From NCBI RefSeq assembly GCF_900109075.1, contig NZ_FNYS01000024.1:1-51213 (forward strand): 51,213 bases of DNA. Reading direction: 5' to 3'. A program made the position numbers and the translations under genes. Source of the stretch: Myroides marinus. Lineage in GTDB: Bacteria > Bacteroidota > Bacteroidia > Flavobacteriales > Flavobacteriaceae. Of this stretch, positions 8,289 to 16,832 are shown piece after piece; positions within the stretch are counted from its first letter, which is position 1; the number at the start of each line of letters is the position of its first letter. The notes below the pieces were generated by a model. That model had not been told where the DNA came from. It was given only the letters and a program-made list of their open reading frames with translations, and made no database searches.

Positions 8289-9098
8289 GTAATATGAATA
8301 AGTTCTTTTGTGATCTAATTCTTTTTGTTCTTCTATAAACTCCTCTGGAATAACCTTTAAGAAAGAAGGATGCTGTTCTATCGCCATTTCTACTTTCTCT
8401 ACAATTTGTTCTATTGTATCATTCTCATAATCTATATCTAATGGCTCTTTTATGACCATAGATTGAAGAATTCCTTTCTTCTTAAGGTGTAATCCCTTTT
8501 TATCAAAAGAACGTCTAAAACCGTCTATAACAATAGGAACTACAATAGGCTTGTAATTCTTAATGATATGAGCTGTTCCTTTTCTAATAGGTTTAAATGA
8601 TTTTGTTGTTCCTTGAGGAAACGTAATTACCCAACCGTCATCTAACGCTACCTTGATATTTTCTACCTGATCCTGGTTTACCTCTCTTTTTTCCTCTAAT
8701 TCTTTCCCTTGGCTTCTCCACGTTCTATCCACTGTCACGGCTCCTACATAAGCTAATATACGAGGTAGCCATCCTGCTTTCATCGTTTCTGCTGCAGCGA
8801 CATAATAAAGATTTAACTTCGGTTTCCAGATATAAAAGATATTCTTAATAGAATCTTCACGCCCTTTTAAGCTTGCATTAAACACATGGTACATTGCTAC
8901 CACATCAGCAAAGTAAGTCTGATGATTCGAGATAAACAACACGTGTTTATCCGGAAGATTTCTCAACACTTCTGACCCCTCTATCTGTAGACTATTAAAT
9001 CCACGAAAGCGTTGGTGCGTTGCAAAACCGAACACTCTTATTATCCACTTCTTTAAAAAAAGAATATGTCCAAATGGATTTCTTTTAAATAATCCCAT
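8271..9098 (-). CDS. 1-acyl-sn-glycerol-3-phosphate acyltransferase (PlsC/LPLAT family)
   Basis: A 275-residue member of the lysophospholipid acyltransferase superfamily, which transfers an acyl chain to lysophosphatidic acid or a similar acceptor at the inner membrane. Visible motifs: NHQTYFAD at residues 58-65 (catalytic His59 and Asp65), an Arg-containing block VDRTWRSQG near 140, FPQGTTKS near 180 (the FPEGTR block with Glu replaced by Gln) and VVPIVIDGF near 207. The spacing His-x5-Asp is one residue longer than the usual His-x4-Asp. Together with the changed third motif this marks a distinct subgroup, so the acceptor may not be the usual one. The gene ends inside its own terminator. A -7 box lies at 9124-9131. 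Confidence 0.8.
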   Translation of the reverse strand: MGLFKRNPFGHILFLKKWIIRVFGFATHQRFRGFNSLQIEGSEVLRNLPDKHVLFISNHQTYFADVVAMYHVFNASLKGREDSIKNIFYIWKPKLNLYYVAAAETMKAGWLPRILAYVGAVTVDRTWRSQGKELEEKREVNQDQVENIKVALDDGWVITFPQGTTKSFKPIRKGTAHIIKNYKPIVVPIVIDGFRRSFDKKGLHLKKKGILQSMVIKEPLDIDYENDTIEQIVEKVEMAIEQHPSFLKVIPEEFIEEQKELDHKRTYSYYKKDER

Positions 9099-9123
9099 AA
9101 TTCACACACATTAATACGAACTA

Positions 9124-9131
9124 CAAAATTA
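9124..9131 (-). promoter_or_regulatory. Candidate promoter -7 box for the acyltransferase gene
   Basis: TAATTTTG on the minus strand matches TAnnTTTG, giving a leader of about 20 nt. No TTG at the usual -33 distance. Confidence 0.4.
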
Positions 9132-9261
9132 CAACTTTTGACATGGAACTTTGTTAAATAAATTACATAATTATTAATCTTATCTACTAAAAAACACTAA
9201 ATCAAGTAGTAATCCTCAATATTTAAGAGCGATATCAGACAATAAGCAAGAACTATTATGC

Positions 9262-9912
9262 CTAAAGCACTTGTTTTAGAGTTTCTTTTAACTCACTTAA
9301 CATCATAGCCGTAGCTCCCCAGATAGTATAATCATTATATATATATGCAGGTACATCGATTAATTCGGCATAACTAGTCTGTAACCCAACCTCTTTAATA
9401 ATTGTATCGTCCAATAAAGTGCTAAGTGGCATCTCTATAATATTAGCCACCTCATCTACACTTAATTCTACATGAGGAGTAGTATCCATTATTCCCAAAT
9501 AAGGTTGTACAATAAAATTACTAGGAGGAATATACACTCTTGTAAAAGCTTTAAGTATTTCTATTTGATTTGCTTTAATCCCAACTTCTTCATCTGTCTC
9601 TCTTAAGGCTGTTACTTCTAAAGTCTGGTCCTCTACCTCATACTTTCCTCCTGGAAACCCTACTTGCCCAGAGTGAACACCTCCGCCATTACTCCTTTCT
9701 ATTAACAACAATGACGTTTCTTGTTCTTTAGGATATAACAACATCATTACAGCAGAATACCTTGGGTTATTGCTTATAAAGTCATCAACCTTTAAATAAG
9801 GCCTTCTTTCCTTTGGCACCATTAGTGCCTGAGCCTCTATACCTAATAGATTAACACTTTTAATTTCAGGTATTTTATGTAAAAGAGAATCAAAAGTCAT
9901 ATTTTTGCACAA
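9262..9912 (-). CDS. Nudix hydrolase, CoA pyrophosphatase-like
   Basis: A 216-residue cytoplasmic Nudix protein. The Nudix box is complete: GFPGGKYE starts at about 85 and RETDEEVG spans 104-111, with the metal-binding glutamates at 105, 108 and 109. In front of it, LLLIERSNGGGVHSGQVGFPGG matches the CoA-specific motif of the NudL/YeaB group, which splits CoA into 3',5'-ADP and phosphopantetheine. Length agrees with that group. The gene is divergent from the DUF4268 gene 39 bases away and the two promoters overlap in this gap. Substrate call is from motif, not proven. Confidence 0.8.
   Translation of the reverse strand: MCKNMTFDSLLHKIPEIKSVNLLGIEAQALMVPKERRPYLKVDDFISNNPRYSAVMMLLYPKEQETSLLLIERSNGGGVHSGQVGFPGGKYEVEDQTLEVTALRETDEEVGIKANQIEILKAFTRVYIPPSNFIVQPYLGIMDTTPHVELSVDEVANIIEMPLSTLLDDTIIKEVGLQTSYAELIDVPAYIYNDYTIWGATAMMLSELKETLKQVL
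9900..9907 (+). promoter_or_regulatory. Candidate promoter -7 box for the DUF4268 gene
   Basis: TATTTTTG on the plus strand, 45 bases before the start at 9952. It overlaps the first codons of the divergent Nudix gene. -33 element unclear. Confidence 0.4.
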
Positions 9913-9951
9913 GTATAATTTTCAACTATTAAAAATACAACTTTATTATCT

Positions 9952-10395
9952 ATGTTTAGCAAAGAAGAGGCACAACGAATTAAAAAAGAATTCTGGATTA
10001 CTTTTGCGGATGAATATCCACGCAAATGGCTATTACACAATACTAAAATAAAGGATTTCGCCTTTAAATTCTACGCTGACAATAAAAAAGCACAAGTACT
10101 TCTTGACATTGAACACAAAGATGAAGAGAAAAGAAAAATATACTTCGAAAAAATAGAATCTCTAAAGACAATACTTTTAGAAGATTACCTACCTGATGCT
10201 ATTTTCGAAAGAAACTTCTATTTAGAGAATGGTAAATTAATCAGTCGTATTTGGATAGAACAACCTAATGTTTGTATCAATAATAGAAAAACATGGAATG
10301 AAATCTATGATTTCTTTAATGAAAAGATGAATTTGTTTGAATTGTTTTTCTATGAGTACGAAGATTATATCAGAGATTTAGAAATAAACACGTAA
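9952..10395 (+). CDS. DUF4268 domain-containing protein
   Basis: A 147-residue protein that matches the DUF4268 type by its conserved start (FSKEEAQRIKKEFWITFADEYP), a central I-E-H-K-D strand, and FERNFYLENGKLISRIWIE near residue 100. No signal peptide or membrane segment; cytoplasmic. The family is common in Bacteroidota and related in fold to restriction-endonuclease-like proteins, but its role is not known to me. It precedes the outer membrane protein gene by 32 bases and may be co-transcribed with it. Confidence 0.75.
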   Translation: MFSKEEAQRIKKEFWITFADEYPRKWLLHNTKIKDFAFKFYADNKKAQVLLDIEHKDEEKRKIYFEKIESLKTILLEDYLPDAIFERNFYLENGKLISRIWIEQPNVCINNRKTWNEIYDFFNEKMNLFELFFYEYEDYIRDLEINT

Positions 10396-10427
10396 TTTTA
10401 ACGTTGTAAGTTTTTAATATAATACTA

Positions 10428-12305
10428 ATGCGCTACCTCTCTTTACTTATACTGTTATCTCTACTATGCATTTCGCAAGTTAATGCACAAGAGAAGCTAC
10501 CTCAAAAGAGAGACTCTATCTCACAGATTAAAATAAACTATAGCAAAGAAGAAGTACCTTCTATTGCCGTAAGAGACACTACGCGTATATTCCAAAACTT
10601 TGAAGAAAATAACAAGAAATCAAAGTTAGGCCGCTTCTTCAATAAGATGGTTTATAAAAACAATAAACGATTAGTGGCGAATGCGCCAGAGATTAAAAAC
10701 ACACAACACTTCGAACTAGGAGAAGGAAAAGTAATACGCAATATACGTATAGTTACTCTAGATCCTTTTGGTTACTCTGATTCTGACTCATTAAGAGCTC
10801 CGAATACACACCTCGAAAAAATAGGAAATAAACTACATTTAAAAACCAAGAAGTTTACAATTAAGAACTTCTTGATTTTTAAAGAAGGAGATCGATTTGA
10901 TTCACTTAAAGTTAAAGAGAGTGAACGTCTTTTGCGTACACAAAACTTTATTAGGAGAGTCACCATGTATCCTATACCTACTGCTCACCCTGATACAGTT
11001 GATGTATTAATACGCGAATTAGACTCTTGGAGTATCTATCCTACTGGTTCGGCATCTACCTCATCTTATCGTATCAAATTAAGAGATAGAAACTTCGCTG
11101 GATTAGGACATGACTTAACTCTTCAGTACACTAGCCGATATAAAGAGAATAAGCAAGGAGTTTACTTTAATTATACAGTAAACAACATCCAAAATACTTT
11201 CGTAAGAGCTAACGTTGTATACAATCAAGAAGTATGGGGTAACTATGTTAAAGGAGTTGCTCTAGACAGGCCATTCTATTCACCATATACTAAATGGGCA
11301 GGAGGAGCCAGCTTATCACAACGTTTCAGAAGAGACTCTCTACCAGACCTAAATGAAAAATACAGCTACGAATCATTAAAATACAACACTTTTGATTCAT
11401 GGGCAGGTTATTCTGTTCCACTGTTTAAAAGCTATAAAAACAAACCTGTAATAACCAATTTACGTACTTCTTTCAGATACATCAGACAGACCTATACAGA
11501 GCGTCCTCAAGATCAATATGATCCGCATGGATACTATAAAGATCAACGTAGTTATCTAGGTTCTATTAGTTTAAGTTCTATTAATTATGTACAAGATCAA
11601 TACATTTTTAATTACAACATAATAGAAGACGTACAGGTAGGTAAAGTACTTGCTCTAACAGGTGGAATGCAAGACAGATATGATAAACAAAGACCATACT
11701 TCGGAGCTAAGTTTGCGATGGGAGGATACACTAGATTAGGGTACTTCTCAGGAAATATAGAATGGGGTAGCTACTTTTATAAAGATAAAGCAGAACAAGG
11801 AGCTTTGAGAATAGAAGGGACATACTTTACCAAACTGTTTATGCTTGGCAACTGGAGATTCAGACACTTTATCACTCCACAATTAATATATGGTTATAAA
11901 AGATTTGATTACATCGGAGACGAACTAAGACTAGATAACGTAATCCAAGGAATACGAGCTCAAAAAGTCACAGGATCTAAGCGCTTTGCTATTGCTTATC
12001 ACTGGCAGTCTTACGCACCTTATGAATGGAAAGGGTTCCGTTTTAATCCATACTTTAATTTTGAAGGAGCATTTATCTCTAATGAAGATAGTAAACTATT
12101 TGACTCTAGAATGTATTCTAAATTCAGTATTGGTATAGTAGCTAATAACGACTATTTAGTATTTAGTAAACTCGCTATTTCTTTAGTCTTCTATCCTGTC
12201 ATGCCAGATACAGGGCAGAGTGTTATACGTGCTAATTCTAGACAGTACAATATGGCACTGCCAGACTTTAACTACGACAGACCACGTCCAGTATCTTACT
12301 TTTAA
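10428..12305 (+). CDS. Outer membrane beta-barrel protein with POTRA-like region
   Basis: A 625-residue protein with a signal peptide (residues 1-20, ending VNA before Gln21). Residues about 95-200 look like one or two POTRA-type modules: GKVIRNIRIVTLDPFG, a conserved LLRTQNFIRRV helix and a VDVLIRELDSWSI strand. The rest (about 205-625) is a run of amphipathic, aromatic-rich beta strands typical of a 16-strand barrel, in the manner of BamA/Omp85 relatives. It should sit in the outer membrane; whether it assembles proteins or exports something cannot be said. The stop is followed at once by a 14-bp terminator. No other assembly gene is adjacent. Confidence 0.75.
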   Translation: MRYLSLLILLSLLCISQVNAQEKLPQKRDSISQIKINYSKEEVPSIAVRDTTRIFQNFEENNKKSKLGRFFNKMVYKNNKRLVANAPEIKNTQHFELGEGKVIRNIRIVTLDPFGYSDSDSLRAPNTHLEKIGNKLHLKTKKFTIKNFLIFKEGDRFDSLKVKESERLLRTQNFIRRVTMYPIPTAHPDTVDVLIRELDSWSIYPTGSASTSSYRIKLRDRNFAGLGHDLTLQYTSRYKENKQGVYFNYTVNNIQNTFVRANVVYNQEVWGNYVKGVALDRPFYSPYTKWAGGASLSQRFRRDSLPDLNEKYSYESLKYNTFDSWAGYSVPLFKSYKNKPVITNLRTSFRYIRQTYTERPQDQYDPHGYYKDQRSYLGSISLSSINYVQDQYIFNYNIIEDVQVGKVLALTGGMQDRYDKQRPYFGAKFAMGGYTRLGYFSGNIEWGSYFYKDKAEQGALRIEGTYFTKLFMLGNWRFRHFITPQLIYGYKRFDYIGDELRLDNVIQGIRAQKVTGSKRFAIAYHWQSYAPYEWKGFRFNPYFNFEGAFISNEDSKLFDSRMYSKFSIGIVANNDYLVFSKLAISLVFYPVMPDTGQSVIRANSRQYNMALPDFNYDRPRPVSYF

Positions 12306-12316
12306 AATATATGTAT

Positions 12317-12348
12317 AAAAAAAGGTGCTACTCATAGCACCTTTTTTT
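12317..12348. terminator. Bidirectional terminator between convergent genes
   Basis: Perfect 14-bp stem, 12317-12330 with 12335-12348, loop CTCA, A/T tails on both sides. Serves the outer membrane protein gene (plus) and the GlmU-like gene (minus). Confidence 0.9.
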
Positions 12349-12416
12349 ATCTAGAACCAACAAGATATCTTCTTAAAGAGATCTAATGTACTATCCTAGT
12401 TTATTTTTACAGAAGA

Positions 12417-13610
12417 TTAATACTTCTTTAATTGTTGTTGAAATCTATAAATCTCCGTTTCAGCTGCCACATTATGCATAATTTCCTCATCTATAGGAGT
12501 TAATTCTACATGACGTCTAGCCATTACTATTTTCATTGTCTCTAAAGCTTTATCTACTTTATATGTCTCACTAGATCCTGCTCCACCCCATGTAAAACTA
12601 GGTAAGAATGTCTTAGGGAATCCCCCTCCGAATATACTACATGCTACACCTACTACTGTACCAGTATTAAACATAGTATTAATACCGCTCTTACTGTGAT
12701 CTCCCATCATTAATCCACAGAACTGTAATCCAGTATCTTCATTAGACTGCGTCTCATAACTCCATAACTTAACTGAACTATAGTTATTCTTAAGGTTAGA
12801 GTTATTGGTATCAGCACCTAGATTACACCACTCTCCTAACACAGAATTACCTAAGAAACCATCATGTCCCTTATTAGTATATCCAAACATTACAGAGTTA
12901 CTCACCTCTCCACCTACTCTACAGTGTGGTCCTACTGTAGTAGCGCCATAAATCTTAGTAGCTAGTTTTACTTGAGCTTCCTCACATAACGCAAAAGGCC
13001 CACGAATAACAGATCCTTCCATAATCTCAGCATTCTTACCGATATAGATAGGGCCTGTTGAAGCATTTAAAGTTACAAACTCTAATTTAGCTCCTTCCTC
13101 TATAAACACATTTTCAGCTGCGATAACATTAACGCTCTTTGGGATAGCCTCAGAAATTCTATCTTCTGTAATACGAGCGAAATCAGCGCGTATAGCAACA
13201 TCATTCTTTTGAAATATATCCCACTTATGTTCTATCTTAATTAACTCACTAGTACAGTTGATTAACTCATATTCATCAAAGTCTACCTCATCCTGACTAT
13301 CTTGTGTATAAAATGCTACAATATCTTCGTTATACACTACTGCTTGCATTGGTTGTAGCTCTTTAATCAAATCTACTACCTCTTGATTAGGTAAATAGGC
13401 AGCATTAATCATAACATTGTTCTCTACCTCTACCATAGGATATTTAGCAGCTAAGTACTCTTCAGTTAATGTAGTAGTTGTATAGCGCAAGTAATCTTCC
13501 CATTTCTCGCGAATAGTTAATATACCCACACGGATATCTGCCACAGGTCGAGTAAATGTAAACGGCAATAAAGCTGTTCTTACATCACCATCAAATAAGA
13601 TATAGTTCAT
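12417..13610 (-). CDS. GlmU-like sugar-1-phosphate nucleotidyltransferase
   Basis: A 397-residue protein that begins MNYILFDGDVRTALLPFTFT and continues RPVADIRVGILTIREKW, the hallmark of the Bacteroidota GlmU-like family. The N-terminal nucleotidyltransferase part is degenerate compared with classical GlmU; from about residue 165 hexapeptide repeats form a left-handed beta helix (IYIGKNAEIMEGSVIRGPF, VGPHCRVGGEVSNSVMFGY), followed by a conserved GDHSKSGINTMFNTGTVVG block. By analogy it acts in UDP-N-acetylglucosamine synthesis (acetyl transfer and/or uridylyl transfer), supplying cell-wall and lipid A precursors in the cytoplasm. Single gene, convergent with its left neighbour. It is the only such gene here; classical GlmU may be absent in these organisms. 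Confidence 0.85.
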   Translation of the reverse strand: MNYILFDGDVRTALLPFTFTRPVADIRVGILTIREKWEDYLRYTTTTLTEEYLAAKYPMVEVENNVMINAAYLPNQEVVDLIKELQPMQAVVYNEDIVAFYTQDSQDEVDFDEYELINCTSELIKIEHKWDIFQKNDVAIRADFARITEDRISEAIPKSVNVIAAENVFIEEGAKLEFVTLNASTGPIYIGKNAEIMEGSVIRGPFALCEEAQVKLATKIYGATTVGPHCRVGGEVSNSVMFGYTNKGHDGFLGNSVLGEWCNLGADTNNSNLKNNYSSVKLWSYETQSNEDTGLQFCGLMMGDHSKSGINTMFNTGTVVGVACSIFGGGFPKTFLPSFTWGGAGSSETYKVDKALETMKIVMARRHVELTPIDEEIMHNVAAETEIYRFQQQLKKY

Positions 13611-13765
13611 AGTTTGTGAATTCTAAATTAAAGGTTTAAAGTTAACGAATCTACAGTAAAAAATAATAATATCTATCAATTAAATAATATTCAATAATTT
13701 CAGATCTCTTTACTTAAATCCGCTATTATATTAGAAATAAAGATATTACCTTTAAAATAAAAACT

Positions 13766-14149
13766 ATGAAAAAACTATTCTTATTTATCGGACTTCTTTT
13801 ATCCTTCCTTGTTGTTAGTTGCAGTGGTTCTGACGCATACCAAGGCGAATGGAAAGCAACAAATAATAACAAGGAGGAATTCTTTATTGCTTTTGACAGA
13901 GATAACTTTATCGTAACTGATGCTCAAGGCAACACAGAGACATACGAATACACACAGCATTCATATAAATCTCATAACTCTGTAGTGACTTATGGCATTA
14001 GATTGAGTAAAGATGGTCGAGAACTAAAGGTACACTTCCCTATCCCCAAGAATGAGAATATAGGATACATAATGTCTGCCCATGATCAAATTATCTTTAC
14101 ACTAAGTAGAGATGAATTTATCACTCCTGATGATATCAATAAATTTTAA
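13766..14149 (+). CDS. Small lipoprotein
   Basis: A 127-residue protein with a lipoprotein signal: Lys-Lys start, hydrophobic core and lipobox LVVSC with the acylated Cys at 19. The mature part (YQGEWKATNN, a G-R-E-L-K-V-H strand) looks like a small beta sandwich or barrel similar to lipocalin-like lipoproteins, but I cannot assign a family. It is divergent from the GlmU-like gene. The stop codon abuts a MITE-like element whose left inverted repeat begins on the last base of the stop codon, so the original 3' end may have been altered by insertion. Confidence 0.75.
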   Translation: MKKLFLFIGLLLSFLVVSCSGSDAYQGEWKATNNNKEEFFIAFDRDNFIVTDAQGNTETYEYTQHSYKSHNSVVTYGIRLSKDGRELKVHFPIPKNENIGYIMSAHDQIIFTLSRDEFITPDDINKF

Positions 14150-14304
14150 ACCCAGATTCCGCGAGAGACAAATTAACGAGAGTGAATTATACAAAATAGC
14201 CCTAAACTTATGAAAAAAGCATGCTATAGTATAGTTTTAGAAGAACTGAAAGAGATATAAAGTAGAATTAGTTCGTAGTATTTGGCTAATGCGGAATATG
14301 GGTT
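14149..14304. mobile_element. MITE-like element with 14-bp terminal inverted repeats
   Basis: AACCCAGATTCCGC at 14149-14162 is the reverse complement of GCGGAATATGGGTT at 14291-14304 with one mismatch, bounding 156 bp without a coding frame. The interior shares 60 of 82 ungapped positions with 5569-5650. Size, terminal repeats and dispersed copies fit a miniature inverted-repeat transposable element. Target duplications are not clear. No transposase with these ends is in the window. Confidence 0.65.
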
Positions 14305-14313
14305 AAACATAAA

Positions 14314-14343
14314 AAAAGCCTCTCAATTACTTGAGAGGCTTTT
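14314..14343 (-). terminator. Terminator of rpmE2
   Basis: Perfect 13-bp stem 14314-14326 with 14331-14343, loop TTAC, with a U-run on the minus strand; 19 bases past the L31 stop codon. Confidence 0.9.
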
Positions 14344-14361
14344 GTATATGATAAGCTAAAA

Positions 14362-14613
14362 TTATTTACCAAATTTAGCGTATTTGTTTTTGAATTTGTC
14401 AATACGTCCTGCAGTATCGATAAGTTTAGATTTACCTGTGTAGAATGGGTGAGATGTACGAGAGATCTCCATTTTGTACACTGGGTATTCTACTCCATCA
14501 ACTTCGATAGTTTCTTTAGTTTCTACTGTTGATTTTGTGATGAATACGTCTTCATTTGACATATCTTTGAATGCTACTAATCTGTAATTCTCTGGGTGAA
14601 TACCTTTTTTCAT
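14362..14613 (-). CDS. rpmE2: 50S ribosomal protein L31, type B
   Basis: An 83-residue protein with the type B L31 pattern: [20 protein letters not shown], then [20 protein letters not shown] and a C-terminal KFKNKYAKF. The zinc-binding Cys-x2-Cys of the C+ form is absent, so this is the zinc-independent form that in many bacteria replaces the zinc form under zinc limitation. It bridges the two ribosomal subunits at the central protuberance. It is transcribed alone from a perfect TTTG-N18-TACATTTG promoter with a leader of about 108 nt, long enough for autoregulation, and ends at a 13-bp terminator. Confidence 0.95.
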   Translation of the reverse strand: MKKGIHPENYRLVAFKDMSNEDVFITKSTVETKETIEVDGVEYPVYKMEISRTSHPFYTGKSKLIDTAGRIDKFKNKYAKFGK

Positions 14614-14727
14614 GATAAATTCTATTTAAAATTGTGAATTACCGTCCATTTCGAAGCTTCCTATATTCCAAGAAAGGTGTAAACTTCCGATAACTTTTGT
14701 TATACTTATGTATTTTATTTCAGATTG

Positions 14728-14757
14728 CAAATGTACAATATAATTTTAAAAATCAAA
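14728..14757 (-). promoter_or_regulatory. rpmE2 promoter (TTTG-N18-TACATTTG)
   Basis: On the minus strand TTTG (14757-14754) is followed after 18 bases by TACATTTG (14735-14728), a full match to the Bacteroidota housekeeping promoter. Expected start near 14722, leaving a leader of about 108 nt before the ATG. Confidence 0.75.
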
Positions 14758-14814
14758 TAACTATTTTACTTTATTTACTGATTTTATCATTCCCTTATAA
14801 TATCCTATTAATTA

Positions 14815-15231
14815 TCAACTAATAAGCTTAGATACTATCTCCCAATCCTTATCCTCTTCTATCTCTATATGTATATCTATAGTATCTTCTATAGTATCAC
14901 AATACGCTCCTATAGCCTCTCCATCTATATCATCACTCGCTAGATAACAAAAGATATCTCTTACACCTCTACGAGTCATTTTACCTACATAATGTATATC
15001 TGACTGAGTTCTTCTTAAGATATCTATGATATTATTCTCTATCTCTTCTAATCGTTCGTTTTCTTCCCATGTAGGGTACTCACGCTCTGTTTCTACAAGT
15101 GATAATTCTATAACAAATGCATAAGGATATTTATCCTTATCACTAAAGTTAGCATAAGACATATTAATCACTCCAGTAGCTTTAAAGCCGCCTACCTCTA
15201 AAACACGAATACTCATACTTTGATCGCTCAT
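14815..15231 (-). CDS. DUF695-like protein
   Basis: 138 residues from the ATG at 15231. An in-frame ATG 51 bases upstream would add 17 residues (LKCEIFCIFSFKIKRV) that look like translated non-coding DNA; the MSDQSM start has a purine-rich AAAGAG just upstream and is preferred. The protein is acidic and cytoplasmic. The order of features (TWEENERLEEIENNI helix, VGKMTRRGVRDIFCYLASDD strand, then an IEIEEDKDW end) resembles DUF695 proteins. That family has no established function known to me. It stands alone between the L31 promoter and the divergent peptidase gene. Confidence 0.6.
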   Translation of the reverse strand: MSDQSMSIRVLEVGGFKATGVINMSYANFSDKDKYPYAFVIELSLVETEREYPTWEENERLEEIENNIIDILRRTQSDIHYVGKMTRRGVRDIFCYLASDDIDGEAIGAYCDTIEDTIDIHIEIEEDKDWEIVSKLIS

Positions 15232-15312
15232 AACTCTTTTAATTTTGAAACTAAATATACAAAATATTTCGCATTTTAACACTTTTATATTTTAGCTAAG
15301 CTTTAACAATCC

Positions 15313-15320
15313 TATCTTTG
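15313..15320 (+). promoter_or_regulatory. Candidate promoter -7 box for the S37-type peptidase gene
   Basis: TATCTTTG, a perfect TAnnTTTG match, 33 bases before the start codon. No clear TTG at -33. Confidence 0.5.
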
Positions 15321-15352
15321 AGAACACTAACCATATTTAAGACTAAAACATT

Positions 15353-16639
15353 ATGTTTAAAAAATTAATCACACTCGTATTCTTATTGATTACAGTGTTG
15401 GCAATCGCACACCCTGATCAGAAAAAAGTAGAACAGGCTCTGTACAACTTAAAGAATGTAACATTCAAACAACTAGAGTCTAAAGATGACTCTTATCTAT
15501 TGTATGAACTTAGAGTGAGACAACAAGTAGATCACACAGATCCTTCTAAAGGCTATTTTTATCAAAAAGTACACTTCTATCACAAGGATTTTAATCATCC
15601 TATGATTATGGAGACTAACGGTTATGACCTATACGTTAGAGCTAGTGAAATGGTAAACTATCTACAGAGTAACTACTTAAATATAGAACACAGATTCTTC
15701 GGAGAGTCTATCCCTGAAGGCAAACCATGGCAGTATCTTACTATGGAACAGGTAACAGCTGACTTACATGAGATCAACCAACTGTTTAAAGAAATCTATA
15801 CACAAAAATGGATTAGTACAGGTATCAGTAAGGGAGGACAAACAAGTATCTACTATAAGTACTTCTACCCTAATGATGTTGATGTAGCTATTCCTTACGT
15901 TGCTCCGTTTAATCAAGCATTAGAAGAGCCTCGTATATATCCTTTCTTAGCCAATGTAGGAGACAAATCTTGTAGAACTAAAATACACGATATACAAGTA
16001 AAGTTATTTGAAAATAAAGCTCAAATTATCGAGAAACTAAAGTGGTATGCTAAAGGAGCTAGACTTACTTTTGAATATTTAGGTTCTTTAGACAAAGCTT
16101 TTGAATATGCAGTATTAGAATACAGTTTCGGATTTTGGCAAAGCGGACACTCATGTGCTACCTTCCCTAACGTTAAGGATATTGATGCACTAACAGATCA
16201 CTTCCTAAGCGTGAGTAATATCGACTTCTTTAGTGATCAAACGATCAAACGCTATGAGTCTCACTACTACCAATCTGGAACACAACTAGGATACTATGGC
16301 TATGACATTGCACCGTTTAAGAAATACGTGAGCTTTACATCTAATCCTCTAGCGACTTTTATGCCTCCTGGTACATCATATAATAGCTTTAACGATGCAC
16401 TTATCCAAAAGGTAAAAACATGGTTAGAGAACGATGCGAACAACATCATCTATGTTTATGGAGAGACAGACACTTGGAGTGCTTCTATGGTAGTTCCTAG
16501 TCCTAAAGTAAACTCTAAGTCTTATGTCTTACCTAAGAAAGACCACGGACAAGCAAGAGTAAAGAACATGACTCCAGAAATGAGAAGTGAGTTCTTCTCA
16601 ACTCTAGAGAAAATGACTGGACTAAAACCTGTGAAATAA
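15353..16639 (+). CDS. Secreted serine peptidase of the S37 (PS-10) type
   Basis: A 428-residue alpha/beta-hydrolase-fold peptidase with a signal peptide (residues 1-19, cleavage near AIA-HPD). The nucleophile elbow is GISKGG with Ser159; the likely charge relay is Asp373 in GETDTW and His398 in KKDHGQ. IEHRFFGES near residue 111 is the family-typical block after the first strands. Known S37 members are tripeptidyl aminopeptidases of Streptomyces; flavobacterial relatives are probably periplasmic or secreted and used for peptide scavenging (inference). Monocistronic, with its own -7 box and a 17-bp terminator. Confidence 0.8.
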   Translation: MFKKLITLVFLLITVLAIAHPDQKKVEQALYNLKNVTFKQLESKDDSYLLYELRVRQQVDHTDPSKGYFYQKVHFYHKDFNHPMIMETNGYDLYVRASEMVNYLQSNYLNIEHRFFGESIPEGKPWQYLTMEQVTADLHEINQLFKEIYTQKWISTGISKGGQTSIYYKYFYPNDVDVAIPYVAPFNQALEEPRIYPFLANVGDKSCRTKIHDIQVKLFENKAQIIEKLKWYAKGARLTFEYLGSLDKAFEYAVLEYSFGFWQSGHSCATFPNVKDIDALTDHFLSVSNIDFFSDQTIKRYESHYYQSGTQLGYYGYDIAPFKKYVSFTSNPLATFMPPGTSYNSFNDALIQKVKTWLENDANNIIYVYGETDTWSASMVVPSPKVNSKSYVLPKKDHGQARVKNMTPEMRSEFFSTLEKMTGLKPVK

Positions 16640-16651
16640 CTCTACACCTAT

Positions 16652-16694
16652 AAAAAAGACACTTTTCTGATAAATAAGAAAAGTGTCTTTTTTT
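16652..16694. terminator. Strong terminator after the peptidase gene
   Basis: Perfect 17-bp stem (16652-16668 with 16677-16693), 8-nt loop, T-run. Starts 12 bases after the stop codon and is symmetrical enough to work for the leftward gene on the other side. Confidence 0.9.
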
Positions 16695-16832
16695 ATATCT
16701 TATATTATCGTATTACCTCTAATGGTGCTCTAGTAATATAGAATATTATACCCATTTTCCTTGATTACAACTTACGATTACTAATCCTAGCATCACAAAA
16801 CGTATTTATACATTTTTCTTAAAACATCCATT

